A DNA stretch of 64,000 nucleotides, taken from Sediminibacterium sp. GTDB lineage: Bacteria > Bacteroidota > Bacteroidia > Chitinophagales > Chitinophagaceae. Positions 9,109 to 16,303 of the stretch are shown here, piece by piece; within the stretch, counting starts at the first letter, position 1; each line of letters starts with the position of its first letter. The notes under the pieces were generated by a model. It ran no database searches and had not been told where the DNA came from. It saw nothing but the letters and a program-made list of their open reading frames with translations. Made by a program: the position numbers and the translations under genes. The DNA lies in contig JAEUVE010000022.1 of assembly GCA_016786865.1 (NCBI GenBank), positions 1-64,000 on the forward strand, given 5' to 3'.

Positions 9109-9765
9109 GTGATCAACCTGGCAATTGTAGATGACCATGCAATACTTAGAGAGGGACTAATTTCTTTTTTTTCGGGAGAGCGCGGAATAAAAGTTTCATT
9201 TGATGCCTCCAACGGGTTGGAATGTCTGGAAAGGCTGCCTTCGAAACCTGAAACCAATTTAATCATCACTGATATTGACATGCCTGTTCTGGATGGGATT
9301 CAGCTTGCCAAAATTGTGACAGAGAAGTACAGCCATATAAAATTAATAGCCCTCTCTATGCACCATTCAGAGTCAGTAGTTAAAAAGTTTATCCAGGCGG
9401 GAGGCGACGCCTTCATTCTAAAATCAGACTCAGGAATAAAATTGGCAAATATAATCCGAATAGTACATGCTTCGGGCCGGCATCTGGATGAATGGGTGAA
9501 AGAAGAATATTTTAATAACAAAGAGCCTTTAGTAGCTAAGTTTAATAAAAAGCACGACTTGCATTCATTAAGTGCGAACGAAAGAAAATTTCTGGAAATG
9601 CTGCCAACAGATCTCAGCTATCCAGAAATTGCATCCATTTTGCATGTAAGCCCAAGAACGGTTGAAAATTACAGAAATTCTCTTTTTCAGAAATTGGAGG
9701 TAAACAGCAGAACAGCTTTGGTAATTACTGCTATTAAACGGAAACTAATTAAACTGATTGATTGA
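9109..9765 (+). CDS. LuxR/NarL-type response regulator
   Basis: This 218-residue protein starts at a GTG. The receiver domain covers residues 1-120, with the acidic pair in IVDDHAILREG, phosphoacceptor Asp55 in ITDIDMPVLDG, Ser83 and Lys105 (FILKSD). A LuxR-type helix-turn-helix fills residues of about 148-215 (LSANERKFLEMLPTD, YPEIASILHVSPRTVENYR). It is a two-component DNA-binding regulator. No histidine kinase is adjacent; the nearest is the TPR kinase at 11871. It diverges from the surface-protein cassette at 1-8829 and is a candidate regulator of it, by position only. Its stop lies three bases from the stop of the convergent Lrp gene. Confidence 0.93.
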   Translation: MINLAIVDDHAILREGLISFFSGERGIKVSFDASNGLECLERLPSKPETNLIITDIDMPVLDGIQLAKIVTEKYSHIKLIALSMHHSESVVKKFIQAGGDAFILKSDSGIKLANIIRIVHASGRHLDEWVKEEYFNNKEPLVAKFNKKHDLHSLSANERKFLEMLPTDLSYPEIASILHVSPRTVENYRNSLFQKLEVNSRTALVITAIKRKLIKLID

Positions 9766-9768
9766 GAT

Positions 9769-10266
9769 TCAATGCACCAACACATGCGTTTGTTTAATCA
9801 CCCCCATCACAAATACGGATTGCACATGCCCGATATTCTCGGCCTGGCTGAGTTTGTTCACATGAAAATCGTAATAAGCGTCCATGCTCTCCGCAACCAC
9901 TTTCAGCATAAAATCAAATTCACCTGAAATATTGTAGCATTCGATCACTTCGTTGAGTTCGTGCATACGCTTAATAAATTTTCCGCCCGCCGTTTTATCG
10001 TGTTGTTTCAACGAAACATAACAAATGACCATCAGCCCTTTTTTCACTTTGGTATGATCCACCAGGGTAGCATATTGTTTGATGACGCCGGTTTCTTCCA
10101 TGCGCTTGATCCGTTCATGCACCGGGGTGGTGCTGAGGTTCACCTGGTCGGAAATTTCCTTCACGGTAATCCGCGCATTTTGCTGAAGCAGTTTCAGGAT
10201 CGCCAGATCCTTGGCATCCAGTGGTGCAGGAATAGTGGAATCGGCTTTTTTGGGTGGTCTGGGCAT
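9769..10266 (-). CDS. Lrp/AsnC family transcriptional regulator
   Basis: This 165-residue protein has a short basic N-terminal extension (MPRPPKKADSTIPAP). An AsnC-type winged helix-turn-helix spans residues of about 16-75 (LDAKDLAILKLLQQNARITV, KEISDQVNLSTTPVHERIKR). The C-terminal ligand-binding and oligomerization (RAM) domain includes ECYNISGEFDFMLKVVAESM. Family members sense amino acids and form octamers. It diverges from ahcY, and the 118-base gap holds three boxes spaced 31 bases apart, so control of ahcY and autoregulation are likely. The ligand may be methionine or another amino acid tied to the methyl cycle; that is inference. Confidence 0.93.
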   Translation of the reverse strand: MPRPPKKADSTIPAPLDAKDLAILKLLQQNARITVKEISDQVNLSTTPVHERIKRMEETGVIKQYATLVDHTKVKKGLMVICYVSLKQHDKTAGGKFIKRMHELNEVIECYNISGEFDFMLKVVAESMDAYYDFHVNKLSQAENIGHVQSVFVMGVIKQTHVLVH

Positions 10267-10279
10267 GTTAAAGAAGTCA

Positions 10280-10349
10280 TTTATTCTTTCAAATATAAAA
10301 TTATTAGAATTTTATTCTAATTAAATAATTATTACAGCAATTTTATTCT
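10280..10349 (+). promoter_or_regulatory. Three TTTATTCT boxes at exact 31-base spacing plus a 19-base palindrome
   Basis: TTTATTCT occurs at 10280, 10311 and 10342, so the spacing is exactly 31 bases, close to three helical turns. The middle copy is part of a perfect palindrome at 10303-10321 (ATTAGAAT, TTT, ATTCTAAT). A partial copy (ATTCT) lies at 10377-10381. Boxes on one face of the helix are what an octameric Lrp-type protein would bind. Box 1 overlaps the likely start of the regulator's own transcript and box 3 abuts the ahcY -7 element. Confidence 0.6.
10290..10297 (-). promoter_or_regulatory. -7 box TATATTTG of the Lrp-type gene
   Basis: On the minus strand TATATTTG fits TAnnTTTG exactly, 23 bases upstream of the ATG at 10266. 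The proximal TTTATTCT box (10280-10287) overlaps the expected transcription start, a position suited to autorepression. Confidence 0.5.
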
Positions 10350-10356
10350 TTAAATA

Positions 10357-10364
10357 TACCTTTG
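10357..10364 (+). promoter_or_regulatory. -7 box TACCTTTG of ahcY
   Basis: This is an exact TAnnTTTG match, 20 bases upstream of the ahcY ATG. The third TTTATTCT box ends 7 bases before it, so a protein bound there would contact RNA polymerase. Confidence 0.55.
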
Positions 10365-10384
10365 CTCCTCATAAAAATTCTACT

Positions 10385-11710
10385 ATGTCTACATTAGCTT
10401 CATCACTCGATTTCAGCCTGAAATACAAAGTGGCTGATATCAGCCTGGCCGACTGGGGTCGCAAAGAAATTCGTTTAGCAGAAGCCGAAATGCCCGGTTT
10501 GATGGCATTGCGTGCAGAATATGGTGCATCTCAGCCGCTGAAAGGCGCGCGTATTGCCGGTTGCCTGCACATGACCATTCAAACTGCTGTGTTGATTGAA
10601 ACACTGGTTGCACTGGGTGCCGAAGTAAAATGGAGTTCTTGTAACATTTTTTCTACTCAGGATCAGGCTGCTGCTGCCATTGCTGCTGCAGGCGTAGGTG
10701 TTTTTGCATGGAAGGGTCAAACCCAGGAAGAAGCAGACTGGTGCATTGAACAAACCCTGTTCTTTGGTGGCGCTGATCGTCCTTTGAACATGATCCTGGA
10801 TGATGGTGGTGATTTAACCAATATGGTATTTGATAAATACCCTGAACTGGTGGCCAATATCAAAGGACTGTCCGAAGAAACCACTACCGGTGTTCACCGT
10901 TTATACGAGCGTATGGCAAAAGGCACTCTGCCAATTCCTGCGATCAACGTAAACGACTCTGTAACCAAATCCAAATTCGACAACAAATACGGTTGCCAGG
11001 AATCTCTGGTAGATGCCATCCGCAGAGCTACCGACGTAATGATGGCCGGCAAGGTTGCAGTTGTTGGCGGATACGGTGATGTAGGTAAGGGTTCTGCGCT
11101 TTCTCTGAAAGGTGCAGGATGCCGCGTTATTGTTACCGAAATTGATCCAATCTGTGCCTTACAGGCTGCCATGGAAGGTTTTGAAGTAAAACCCATGATC
11201 GAAGCAGTAAAAGAAGCAGATATCATTGTTACCGCTTCCGGTTGTCGCGACCTGATCACCGAAAAGCATTTCCGTTTGATGAAAGACAAAGCGATCGTTT
11301 GTAACATCGGTCACTTCGATATTGAAATAGATATGGCATGGCTGAATGCCAATTATGGCAACACCAAAGACACCATCAAGCCTCAGGTAGACCTCTACAA
11401 CATTGAGGGCAAGGATGTAATTGTTCTGGCAGAAGGCCGCCTGGTGAATCTGGGTTGTGCTACAGGCCACCCATCTTTCGTAATGAGCAACTCTTTCTCT
11501 AACCAAACACTGGCACAGATCGAGTTGTGGAACAACCATAAGAACTACGAAAACAAAGTGTATGTGCTGCCTAAACACCTCGATGAAAAAGTGGCCCGTC
11601 TGCACCTGGCAAAAGTAGGTGCTGTACTGGATGAACTGACCGACGAGCAGGCTGCCTACCTTGGTATCAGCAAGAACGGTCCTTTCAAATCAGAAATGTA
11701 TCGCTATTAA
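10385..11710 (+). CDS. ahcY: Adenosylhomocysteinase (S-adenosyl-L-homocysteine hydrolase)
   Basis: This cytosolic, NAD-dependent enzyme splits S-adenosylhomocysteine into homocysteine and adenosine, recycling the product of all SAM-dependent methylations. The 441-residue length fits bacterial forms. Visible signatures are [16 protein letters not shown], the NAD-binding [48 protein letters not shown] and the C-terminal PFKSEMYRY, which reaches the cofactor of a neighbouring subunit. It diverges from an Lrp-type regulator and ends at two tandem hairpins, so it is a single-gene unit. The ATG follows a perfect -7 box by 20 bases. Confidence 0.98.
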   Translation: MSTLASSLDFSLKYKVADISLADWGRKEIRLAEAEMPGLMALRAEYGASQPLKGARIAGCLHMTIQTAVLIETLVALGAEVKWSSCNIFSTQDQAAAAIAAAGVGVFAWKGQTQEEADWCIEQTLFFGGADRPLNMILDDGGDLTNMVFDKYPELVANIKGLSEETTTGVHRLYERMAKGTLPIPAINVNDSVTKSKFDNKYGCQESLVDAIRRATDVMMAGKVAVVGGYGDVGKGSALSLKGAGCRVIVTEIDPICALQAAMEGFEVKPMIEAVKEADIIVTASGCRDLITEKHFRLMKDKAIVCNIGHFDIEIDMAWLNANYGNTKDTIKPQVDLYNIEGKDVIVLAEGRLVNLGCATGHPSFVMSNSFSNQTLAQIELWNNHKNYENKVYVLPKHLDEKVARLHLAKVGAVLDELTDEQAAYLGISKNGPFKSEMYRY

Positions 11711-11716
11711 TATTTC

Positions 11717-11780
11717 CGATCCGCTTCTTTGCGGATTGGTCTGATCTTTACAGGTCCCCCGTGTTACGGGGGACTTTTTT
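11717..11780 (+). terminator. Rho-independent terminator after ahcY
   Basis: The main hairpin is GTCCCCC (11754-11760), a seven-base loop and GGGGGAC (11768-11774), followed by six T. A weaker hairpin (ATCCGC / GCGGAT, 11719-11736) comes just before it. Confidence 0.9.
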
Positions 11781-11870
11781 AATTAAATACCACCAGCTTA
11801 TTCACACCCACTCCATATATAAGAAAACTGTTTTATCTTGTTACCGTTACCAGTACTTAAAGCAAGAGAG

Positions 11871-13943
11871 ATGAAAGCAGGGGTGCTTCAACCTTTTTTT
11901 ACCAATTCGACCTTATTCATTTTGTTGGTGTTCGCTATCGGATGTAGCAACAAAGCCGTGAATCTTTCGCCAGAAAGTTCGGAAATAGACAGTCTGATCA
12001 ATAAAATATCTTCGGGCCAGCCTGCACTCGGAACCAACCACCTTAGCTACCTCGATTCGGTAACAGCCGGTAAAAAATTGAACATCAAAGACAAAATCCG
12101 CATCTTAGAATACAAGGCAGGAGTATACAATTTCCATATCAAAAAAAGCGACTCAGCAGAATACTATTCAGACTCCATGCTCACCATTCTGAAAGGCCTG
12201 AGTCCCGAAGATTATCCGGAAGAATTCACCAAGGCCTATCTGACCAACGGAGATGCGCATTTCTCCAACCAGAAATACAACGAAGCTTATACATTTTATT
12301 ATAAGGCCAGGCAGAACAGTTCCATTAAAATAGATTCCTGTGCACGAAAAGAATACAGTTACCGGGTGGCCATGATTTTGTACCGGCAGGAGAAATACCT
12401 GGAAGCCAAAGACAATTTTCTTCAGGCACTCAGAGAATCACAGGGATGCCATGACACCCGCTTCATTAAATATTTCCGCGAACAGGAGTTGTTGAACAAT
12501 GTTGCACTGAGCTTTTACAAAGCCGGTTATACAGACAGTGCGCTTCACTATTATTACAAAGCGCTCAATTTTATCCACGCAAACAGCCAAACCAATCCGG
12601 TAAATGCCGGATTCAACGAAATGGCAGAGGGGGTTGTTTACGGAAACCTGGGAGATGTTTTGTTGAAGAGCGGAAAAAGAAAAGAGGCCTCGGATATGTT
12701 CCGTAAAAGTGTAGCGATCAATTTCAGAAAAGGAAATGACGTAAACGACGCACAGTTCAGTTACCTGAAGCTGGCCACACTTTTTTATGAAAACAACCAG
12801 ATGGACAGCCTGAAAATGGCCCTTACCAATATCAGAACCTCTTTGGCCGATTTTCCAAACAAGCGGGCCTCCATTCAATGGCACTGGCTGATGTGGAAGT
12901 ACAATGATCGTATGAACCTTGTTGCCGATGCCTACAAGAATCTGCAACACTATGTAGCAGAAAAAGAGACTTACGATGCCACATACAAAAGTATCTATGA
13001 AATAGACATCAATAAACAGCTGGATATTTTTGAGCGCCAGCAGGCACTGCAAAAGGCCGAAAGCGATAATAAATTAAAACAGGTATACCTGATCTTGTTT
13101 GTGGTACTCTTGATCTCTGTAATCTTTGGTGCCGCCGTTTTATGGTACAACTGGTACCAAAGCCGCAAAAACGTAAAACAGCTGCAGTTGCTGAATCAAA
13201 AAATCAATGAGCAAAACGACCACCTGGAAATTACGGTTTCTGAACTGGAAAAAAATGCCCGTGAAAAGGATAGTATCCTTAAGCTGGTAGCGCATGATCT
13301 TAGAACGCCCGTTGCCTCCATCCCCACTCTGGTTCAGCTGATCTTCGACGAAAGAGATGAAAACCAGAAAACAGAATTACTGCAGGTGATCCGCTCTTCC
13401 TGTAACAGTTCACTGAACCTGATCAATGATATTCTTTCCACTTCAACACTAAGCAGCAAACCCATGGAGAAGCAAGATATCTCCATAGAAGCATTTATCC
13501 GTGATTGTGAAAATCTGGTAAAAGTGAAAGTATCCGAAAAGAAACAAAAACTCCTTATCAATAATACTGCAGGAAATGGTATTATCAGAATAGACAGCGA
13601 AAAAATGAAAAGGGTTATTTCCAACCTGATCACCAATGCAGTTAAATTCAGCCCCAAAGGAGCTACCATTAACTATAACATCCAGCGAAACAACAATAAC
13701 CTGATTTTATCTGTAAGCGACCAGGGAATGGGAATTCCCCCGGAACTGCAACCCATGGTGTTCGACCTGAACACTTCTGCCAAGAGAAATGGTACCGACG
13801 GAGAAAAATCCTACGGGCTGGGACTTTATATCTGCAGGCAGATTGTGACTTCACATGGTGGCAAAATTTGGCTGGAGAGCGAAGTAAATGAAGGAACCAC
13901 GTTCTTTATTGAACTCCCCCTCGAGGAAGACACTACTGCATAA
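11871..13943 (+). CDS. TPR-containing sensor histidine kinase
   Basis: I chose the ATG at 11871 (preceded by AGAGAG) over an upstream TTG; it gives 690 residues. The N-terminus reads as a lipoprotein-like signal (LFILLVFAIGCSNK). Residues of about 60-390 are helical TPR-like repeats (YNEAYTFYYKARQNSS, YTDSALHYYYKALNF), probably periplasmic. One membrane segment lies near 405-427, then a coiled coil, then HisKA with His475 (KLVAHDLRTPVASIP). HATPase motifs follow: NLITNAVKFSPKG, SDQGMGIPPE and GLGLYICRQIVTSHGGKIWL. There is no receiver domain and no adjacent response regulator. A lipid-anchored N-terminus combined with a membrane helix is unusual; the cysteine may not be processed. Confidence 0.9.
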   Translation: MKAGVLQPFFTNSTLFILLVFAIGCSNKAVNLSPESSEIDSLINKISSGQPALGTNHLSYLDSVTAGKKLNIKDKIRILEYKAGVYNFHIKKSDSAEYYSDSMLTILKGLSPEDYPEEFTKAYLTNGDAHFSNQKYNEAYTFYYKARQNSSIKIDSCARKEYSYRVAMILYRQEKYLEAKDNFLQALRESQGCHDTRFIKYFREQELLNNVALSFYKAGYTDSALHYYYKALNFIHANSQTNPVNAGFNEMAEGVVYGNLGDVLLKSGKRKEASDMFRKSVAINFRKGNDVNDAQFSYLKLATLFYENNQMDSLKMALTNIRTSLADFPNKRASIQWHWLMWKYNDRMNLVADAYKNLQHYVAEKETYDATYKSIYEIDINKQLDIFERQQALQKAESDNKLKQVYLILFVVLLISVIFGAAVLWYNWYQSRKNVKQLQLLNQKINEQNDHLEITVSELEKNAREKDSILKLVAHDLRTPVASIPTLVQLIFDERDENQKTELLQVIRSSCNSSLNLINDILSTSTLSSKPMEKQDISIEAFIRDCENLVKVKVSEKKQKLLINNTAGNGIIRIDSEKMKRVISNLITNAVKFSPKGATINYNIQRNNNNLILSVSDQGMGIPPELQPMVFDLNTSAKRNGTDGEKSYGLGLYICRQIVTSHGGKIWLESEVNEGTTFFIELPLEEDTTA

Positions 13944-13988
13944 AAAAAGGCGCAGCCGGCAGATAGCTGTTGGAAACCACCGGACTGC
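13944..13988 (-). terminator. Possible terminator between convergent genes
   Basis: GCAGCCGG (13952-13959) can pair with CCGGaCTGC (13980-13988) with one bulge. On the minus strand the stem is followed by a run of seven T (complement of 13943-13949), so it may end the leftward barrel-protein gene. Confidence 0.4.
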
Positions 13989-14018
13989 ATCCCTTTCGAA
14001 CCGAATAACAACTAGTTA

Positions 14019-14555
14019 TTAAAAAGCAATGCCCAATGTAAATCCACCGCGGATACCAAATCCGTTTACACCCCATGGCGTAGAAACGTCTCCGTTACCT
14101 GATTGGTGCTTTACACTGCCGCCGCTGTATGATGGCCCAATAAATGCATCGAGGTTGATCCCTTTCTTAAACATCCACTGATTTCCTACTACCAGTCCAC
14201 CGCCAAAACTATTCAGTGTGCTTTCACTGAAACTGTCGGAAATGGTATAATTCTGATACCGCAGGAAAGGCGCCACATAAAAACCCTGCATGGCTCCCTT
14301 TTCAGAAGCATAGTAGCGATACTCCGGGGTAATGGCAAAACCTTTCAGTTTAGCGTCATCAAAGCTATATCCGGTGTACAGTAAACCCAACTGAAGGGTA
14401 GACACAGGAGAAACCTTGCGCTCATAAAAACCGGAAAATGTACTGACCAACGGACTCAATAAATTTACTTTAATATTGTTCTTGCGCTCAGGAGTTTGCG
14501 CCAACAAAGAACCTGCAACCATCAGGGCTGCTGCAAAAAGAAATGTTTTTTTCAT
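14019..14555 (-). CDS. Small outer-membrane beta-barrel protein (DUF3575-like)
   Basis: I chose the ATG at 14555 because it opens a standard signal peptide (MKKTFLFAAALMVAGSLLA, then QTPERKNN); a longer frame upstream lacks one. The mature part of about 158 residues is alternating beta-strand sequence. It starts with IKVNLLSPLVSTFSGFYERK, as in the DUF3575 family of Bacteroidota barrels, and includes ITPEYRYYASEKGAMQGFYV and GGLVVGNQWMFKKG. It ends GGFTLGIAF, a typical barrel terminus. It is convergent with the sensor kinase. Function unknown. Confidence 0.75.
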   Translation of the reverse strand: MKKTFLFAAALMVAGSLLAQTPERKNNIKVNLLSPLVSTFSGFYERKVSPVSTLQLGLLYTGYSFDDAKLKGFAITPEYRYYASEKGAMQGFYVAPFLRYQNYTISDSFSESTLNSFGGGLVVGNQWMFKKGINLDAFIGPSYSGGSVKHQSGNGDVSTPWGVNGFGIRGGFTLGIAF

Positions 14556-14698
14556 CAATGTTTCATTTTTAAGTGGTGCGAAAGAATGAATAAATATGGC
14601 CGCAGACAATCGCATAAATATGTGATGAAGCATTTTTAATTTAAATCGCCAACAGACATCCGTATCATTGTAATAAACTTCATCAACCCTACACCGTT

Positions 14699-15247
14699 AT
14701 GCAAGCAGATTTACAACCCCGCCACCTGTTGAACGAATGGGTTACCCTGTATCCGCTGAAACCCGAAGATTTTGAAGAGCTGTATGCTGTTGCATCCGAC
14801 CCGTTGATCTGGGAACAACACCCCAACAAAAACAGGTATAGAAGGGATGTATTCGAAAACTTCTTTAAAGGAGCCATTGAATCGGGCGGTGCATTCCGGA
14901 TCACCAATACCAAAACGGGCGAAACCATTGGTAGCAGCAGATTCTGCAATTACAATGAAGTGGAACGCACCATCGAAATTGGTTATACTTTTTATGCCAG
15001 ATCCTGCTGGGGAAAACCCTACAACAGATCCGCCAAAGCACTGATGATCAATCATGCCTTTGGGTTCGCCGATGTAGTTATTTTTCATATTGGTGCAGGC
15101 AATATCCGCTCGCAGAAAGCAATAGAAAAAATCGGTGCAGTTAAAACCGGAGAGGAATCGCACCAGTATTTTGGGGAAGCACCGACGCTCAACTTTAACT
15201 ATTCCATCCTAAAGACCGATTGGGAAAGCCCTTCTGCCGGTCTTTAG
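14699..15247 (+). CDS. GNAT family N-acetyltransferase (RimJ/RimL type)
   Basis: This 182-residue cytosolic protein begins like RimJ/RimL-type acetyltransferases (NEWVTLYPLKPEDFEELYAV). It carries the central strand ERTIEIGYTFYARSCWGKPY, in which the acetyl-CoA loop would normally read GxGxxG/A, and ends with the family hallmark NIRSQKAIEKIGAVKTGE. It would transfer an acetyl group from acetyl-CoA to an amine, on a small molecule or a protein N-terminus; the substrate cannot be told. It diverges from the small barrel gene and is followed 57 bases later by the PepSY-type membrane protein. Confidence 0.9.
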   Translation: MQADLQPRHLLNEWVTLYPLKPEDFEELYAVASDPLIWEQHPNKNRYRRDVFENFFKGAIESGGAFRITNTKTGETIGSSRFCNYNEVERTIEIGYTFYARSCWGKPYNRSAKALMINHAFGFADVVIFHIGAGNIRSQKAIEKIGAVKTGEESHQYFGEAPTLNFNYSILKTDWESPSAGL

Positions 15248-15304
15248 AAGCAACAACAACCACTGATACAACAGGAACCTTAACTTTATAAGAAACCATC
15301 CTTT

Positions 15305-15868
15305 ATGGCCAGTGAGAACAAAAGAAAGGAACAGGCAAGAACCCTTCGGGTTTTCCGGAAAATTCACCGGTATACCGGGGCTTTGCTATTTGTTTTCTTT
15401 TTTGTGATTTCACTAACCGGGCTTATCCTCGGGTGGAAGAAGAACAGCGGGGGCATCATCATGTCTCCTACCTACAAGGGCAGTTCCACCAACCTCAAAA
15501 ACTGGCTGAGTACAGACAGCCTGTACCGGAATGCCTGTATGTACCTGCGTGATTCCGTATCACCTGAGCTGTCTGCGGAAATAGACCGGATCGATATCAG
15601 AAAAGAAAAAGGAACGGTAAAATTTGTTTTTACCGAACATTTTATCGGGCTCCAGCTGGATGGCGCTACCGGAAAACTGCTGCATATTGAGCAAAGAAGA
15701 TCCGATTACATCGAAAAAATCCACGATGGTTCCATTCTGGACCATTACTTTGGCACAGATGGGATAATCAAGCTGGTTTATACCACAGTCATGGGCATTG
15801 CCCTGCTGATTTTCACCATTACCGGATTCTGGCTCTGGTACGGCCCTAAACTACTCAGAAAGCATTAA
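15305..15868 (+). CDS. PepSY-associated transmembrane protein
   Basis: This 187-residue membrane protein has a first helix RYTGALLFVFFFVISLTGLI after the motif RKIHRYTG, typical of the PepSY_TM family. A soluble loop of about 90 residues has a PepSY-like strand pattern (GTVKFVFTEHFIGLQLDGAT, GKLLHIEQRRSDYIEKIHDG). The last helix ends WLWYGPKLLRKH. Relatives occur near iron and TonB systems and may reduce metals or inhibit peptidases; no partner is visible here. It is half the size of full PepSY_TM proteins, as is common in Bacteroidota. Confidence 0.8.
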   Translation: MASENKRKEQARTLRVFRKIHRYTGALLFVFFFVISLTGLILGWKKNSGGIIMSPTYKGSSTNLKNWLSTDSLYRNACMYLRDSVSPELSAEIDRIDIRKEKGTVKFVFTEHFIGLQLDGATGKLLHIEQRRSDYIEKIHDGSILDHYFGTDGIIKLVYTTVMGIALLIFTITGFWLWYGPKLLRKH

Positions 15869-15914
15869 CTTTATAGGAGTAACCAACCGGTTATTCACCT
15901 TTAAATCTTGCTTT

Positions 15915-16301
15915 ATGAAAACGCCAGCAAAGATCGGCATCTGGATGGATCATGCCAGTGCGCATACCATCGAACCCGCAGGTGCTTCAGATAAAGAAAT
16001 CCGGATCGTTTCCCGCTTTACGCACGATGAAAAATCCGAAACCATTCACAAGGGAGAAGAAGTGCTCCACAACAAGGAAAGAGGGCAACAACAAAGTTTT
16101 TACAAAGCCATCGCCAATGTAATTCTTGGCTATGACCATGTATTGCTCTTTGGCCCGACCAACGCCAAAAATGAATTGATGAACATGATCAAAGACGATC
16201 ATCGGTTTGCGCATATCCGGATCAAACTGGAAACCACAGACCGAATGTCTGAGGCGGATCAGCAACAAATGGTTAATACATATTTTGCGCCTCAAATCTG
16301 A
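15915..16301 (+). CDS. Small alpha/beta protein, possibly eRF1 domain-3-like
   Basis: This cytosolic protein has 128 residues and no signal peptide. The opening KIGIWMDHASAHTIE, the core ILGYDHVLLFGPTNAKNELM and the ending DRMSEADQQQMVNTYF recall a widespread Bacteroidota family related to the third domain of archaeal/eukaryotic release factors (baeRF-like), to which stalled-ribosome roles have been proposed. That assignment is from memory of the pattern and is tentative. It lies two bases upstream of the Na/Pi cotransporter gene, so the two are almost certainly co-transcribed. Confidence 0.6.
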   Translation: MKTPAKIGIWMDHASAHTIEPAGASDKEIRIVSRFTHDEKSETIHKGEEVLHNKERGQQQSFYKAIANVILGYDHVLLFGPTNAKNELMNMIKDDHRFAHIRIKLETTDRMSEADQQQMVNTYFAPQI

Positions 16302-16303
16302 AC

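Noticed and set aside
11838..11870. TTG start for the TPR sensor kinase
   Set aside because: The ATG at 11871 has a purine-rich stretch before it and directly opens the signal sequence.
13944..14018. Gap searched for a tRNA or small RNA
   Set aside because: No cloverleaf or conserved T-loop was found, only a weak hairpin. No tRNA was seen in the other gaps either.
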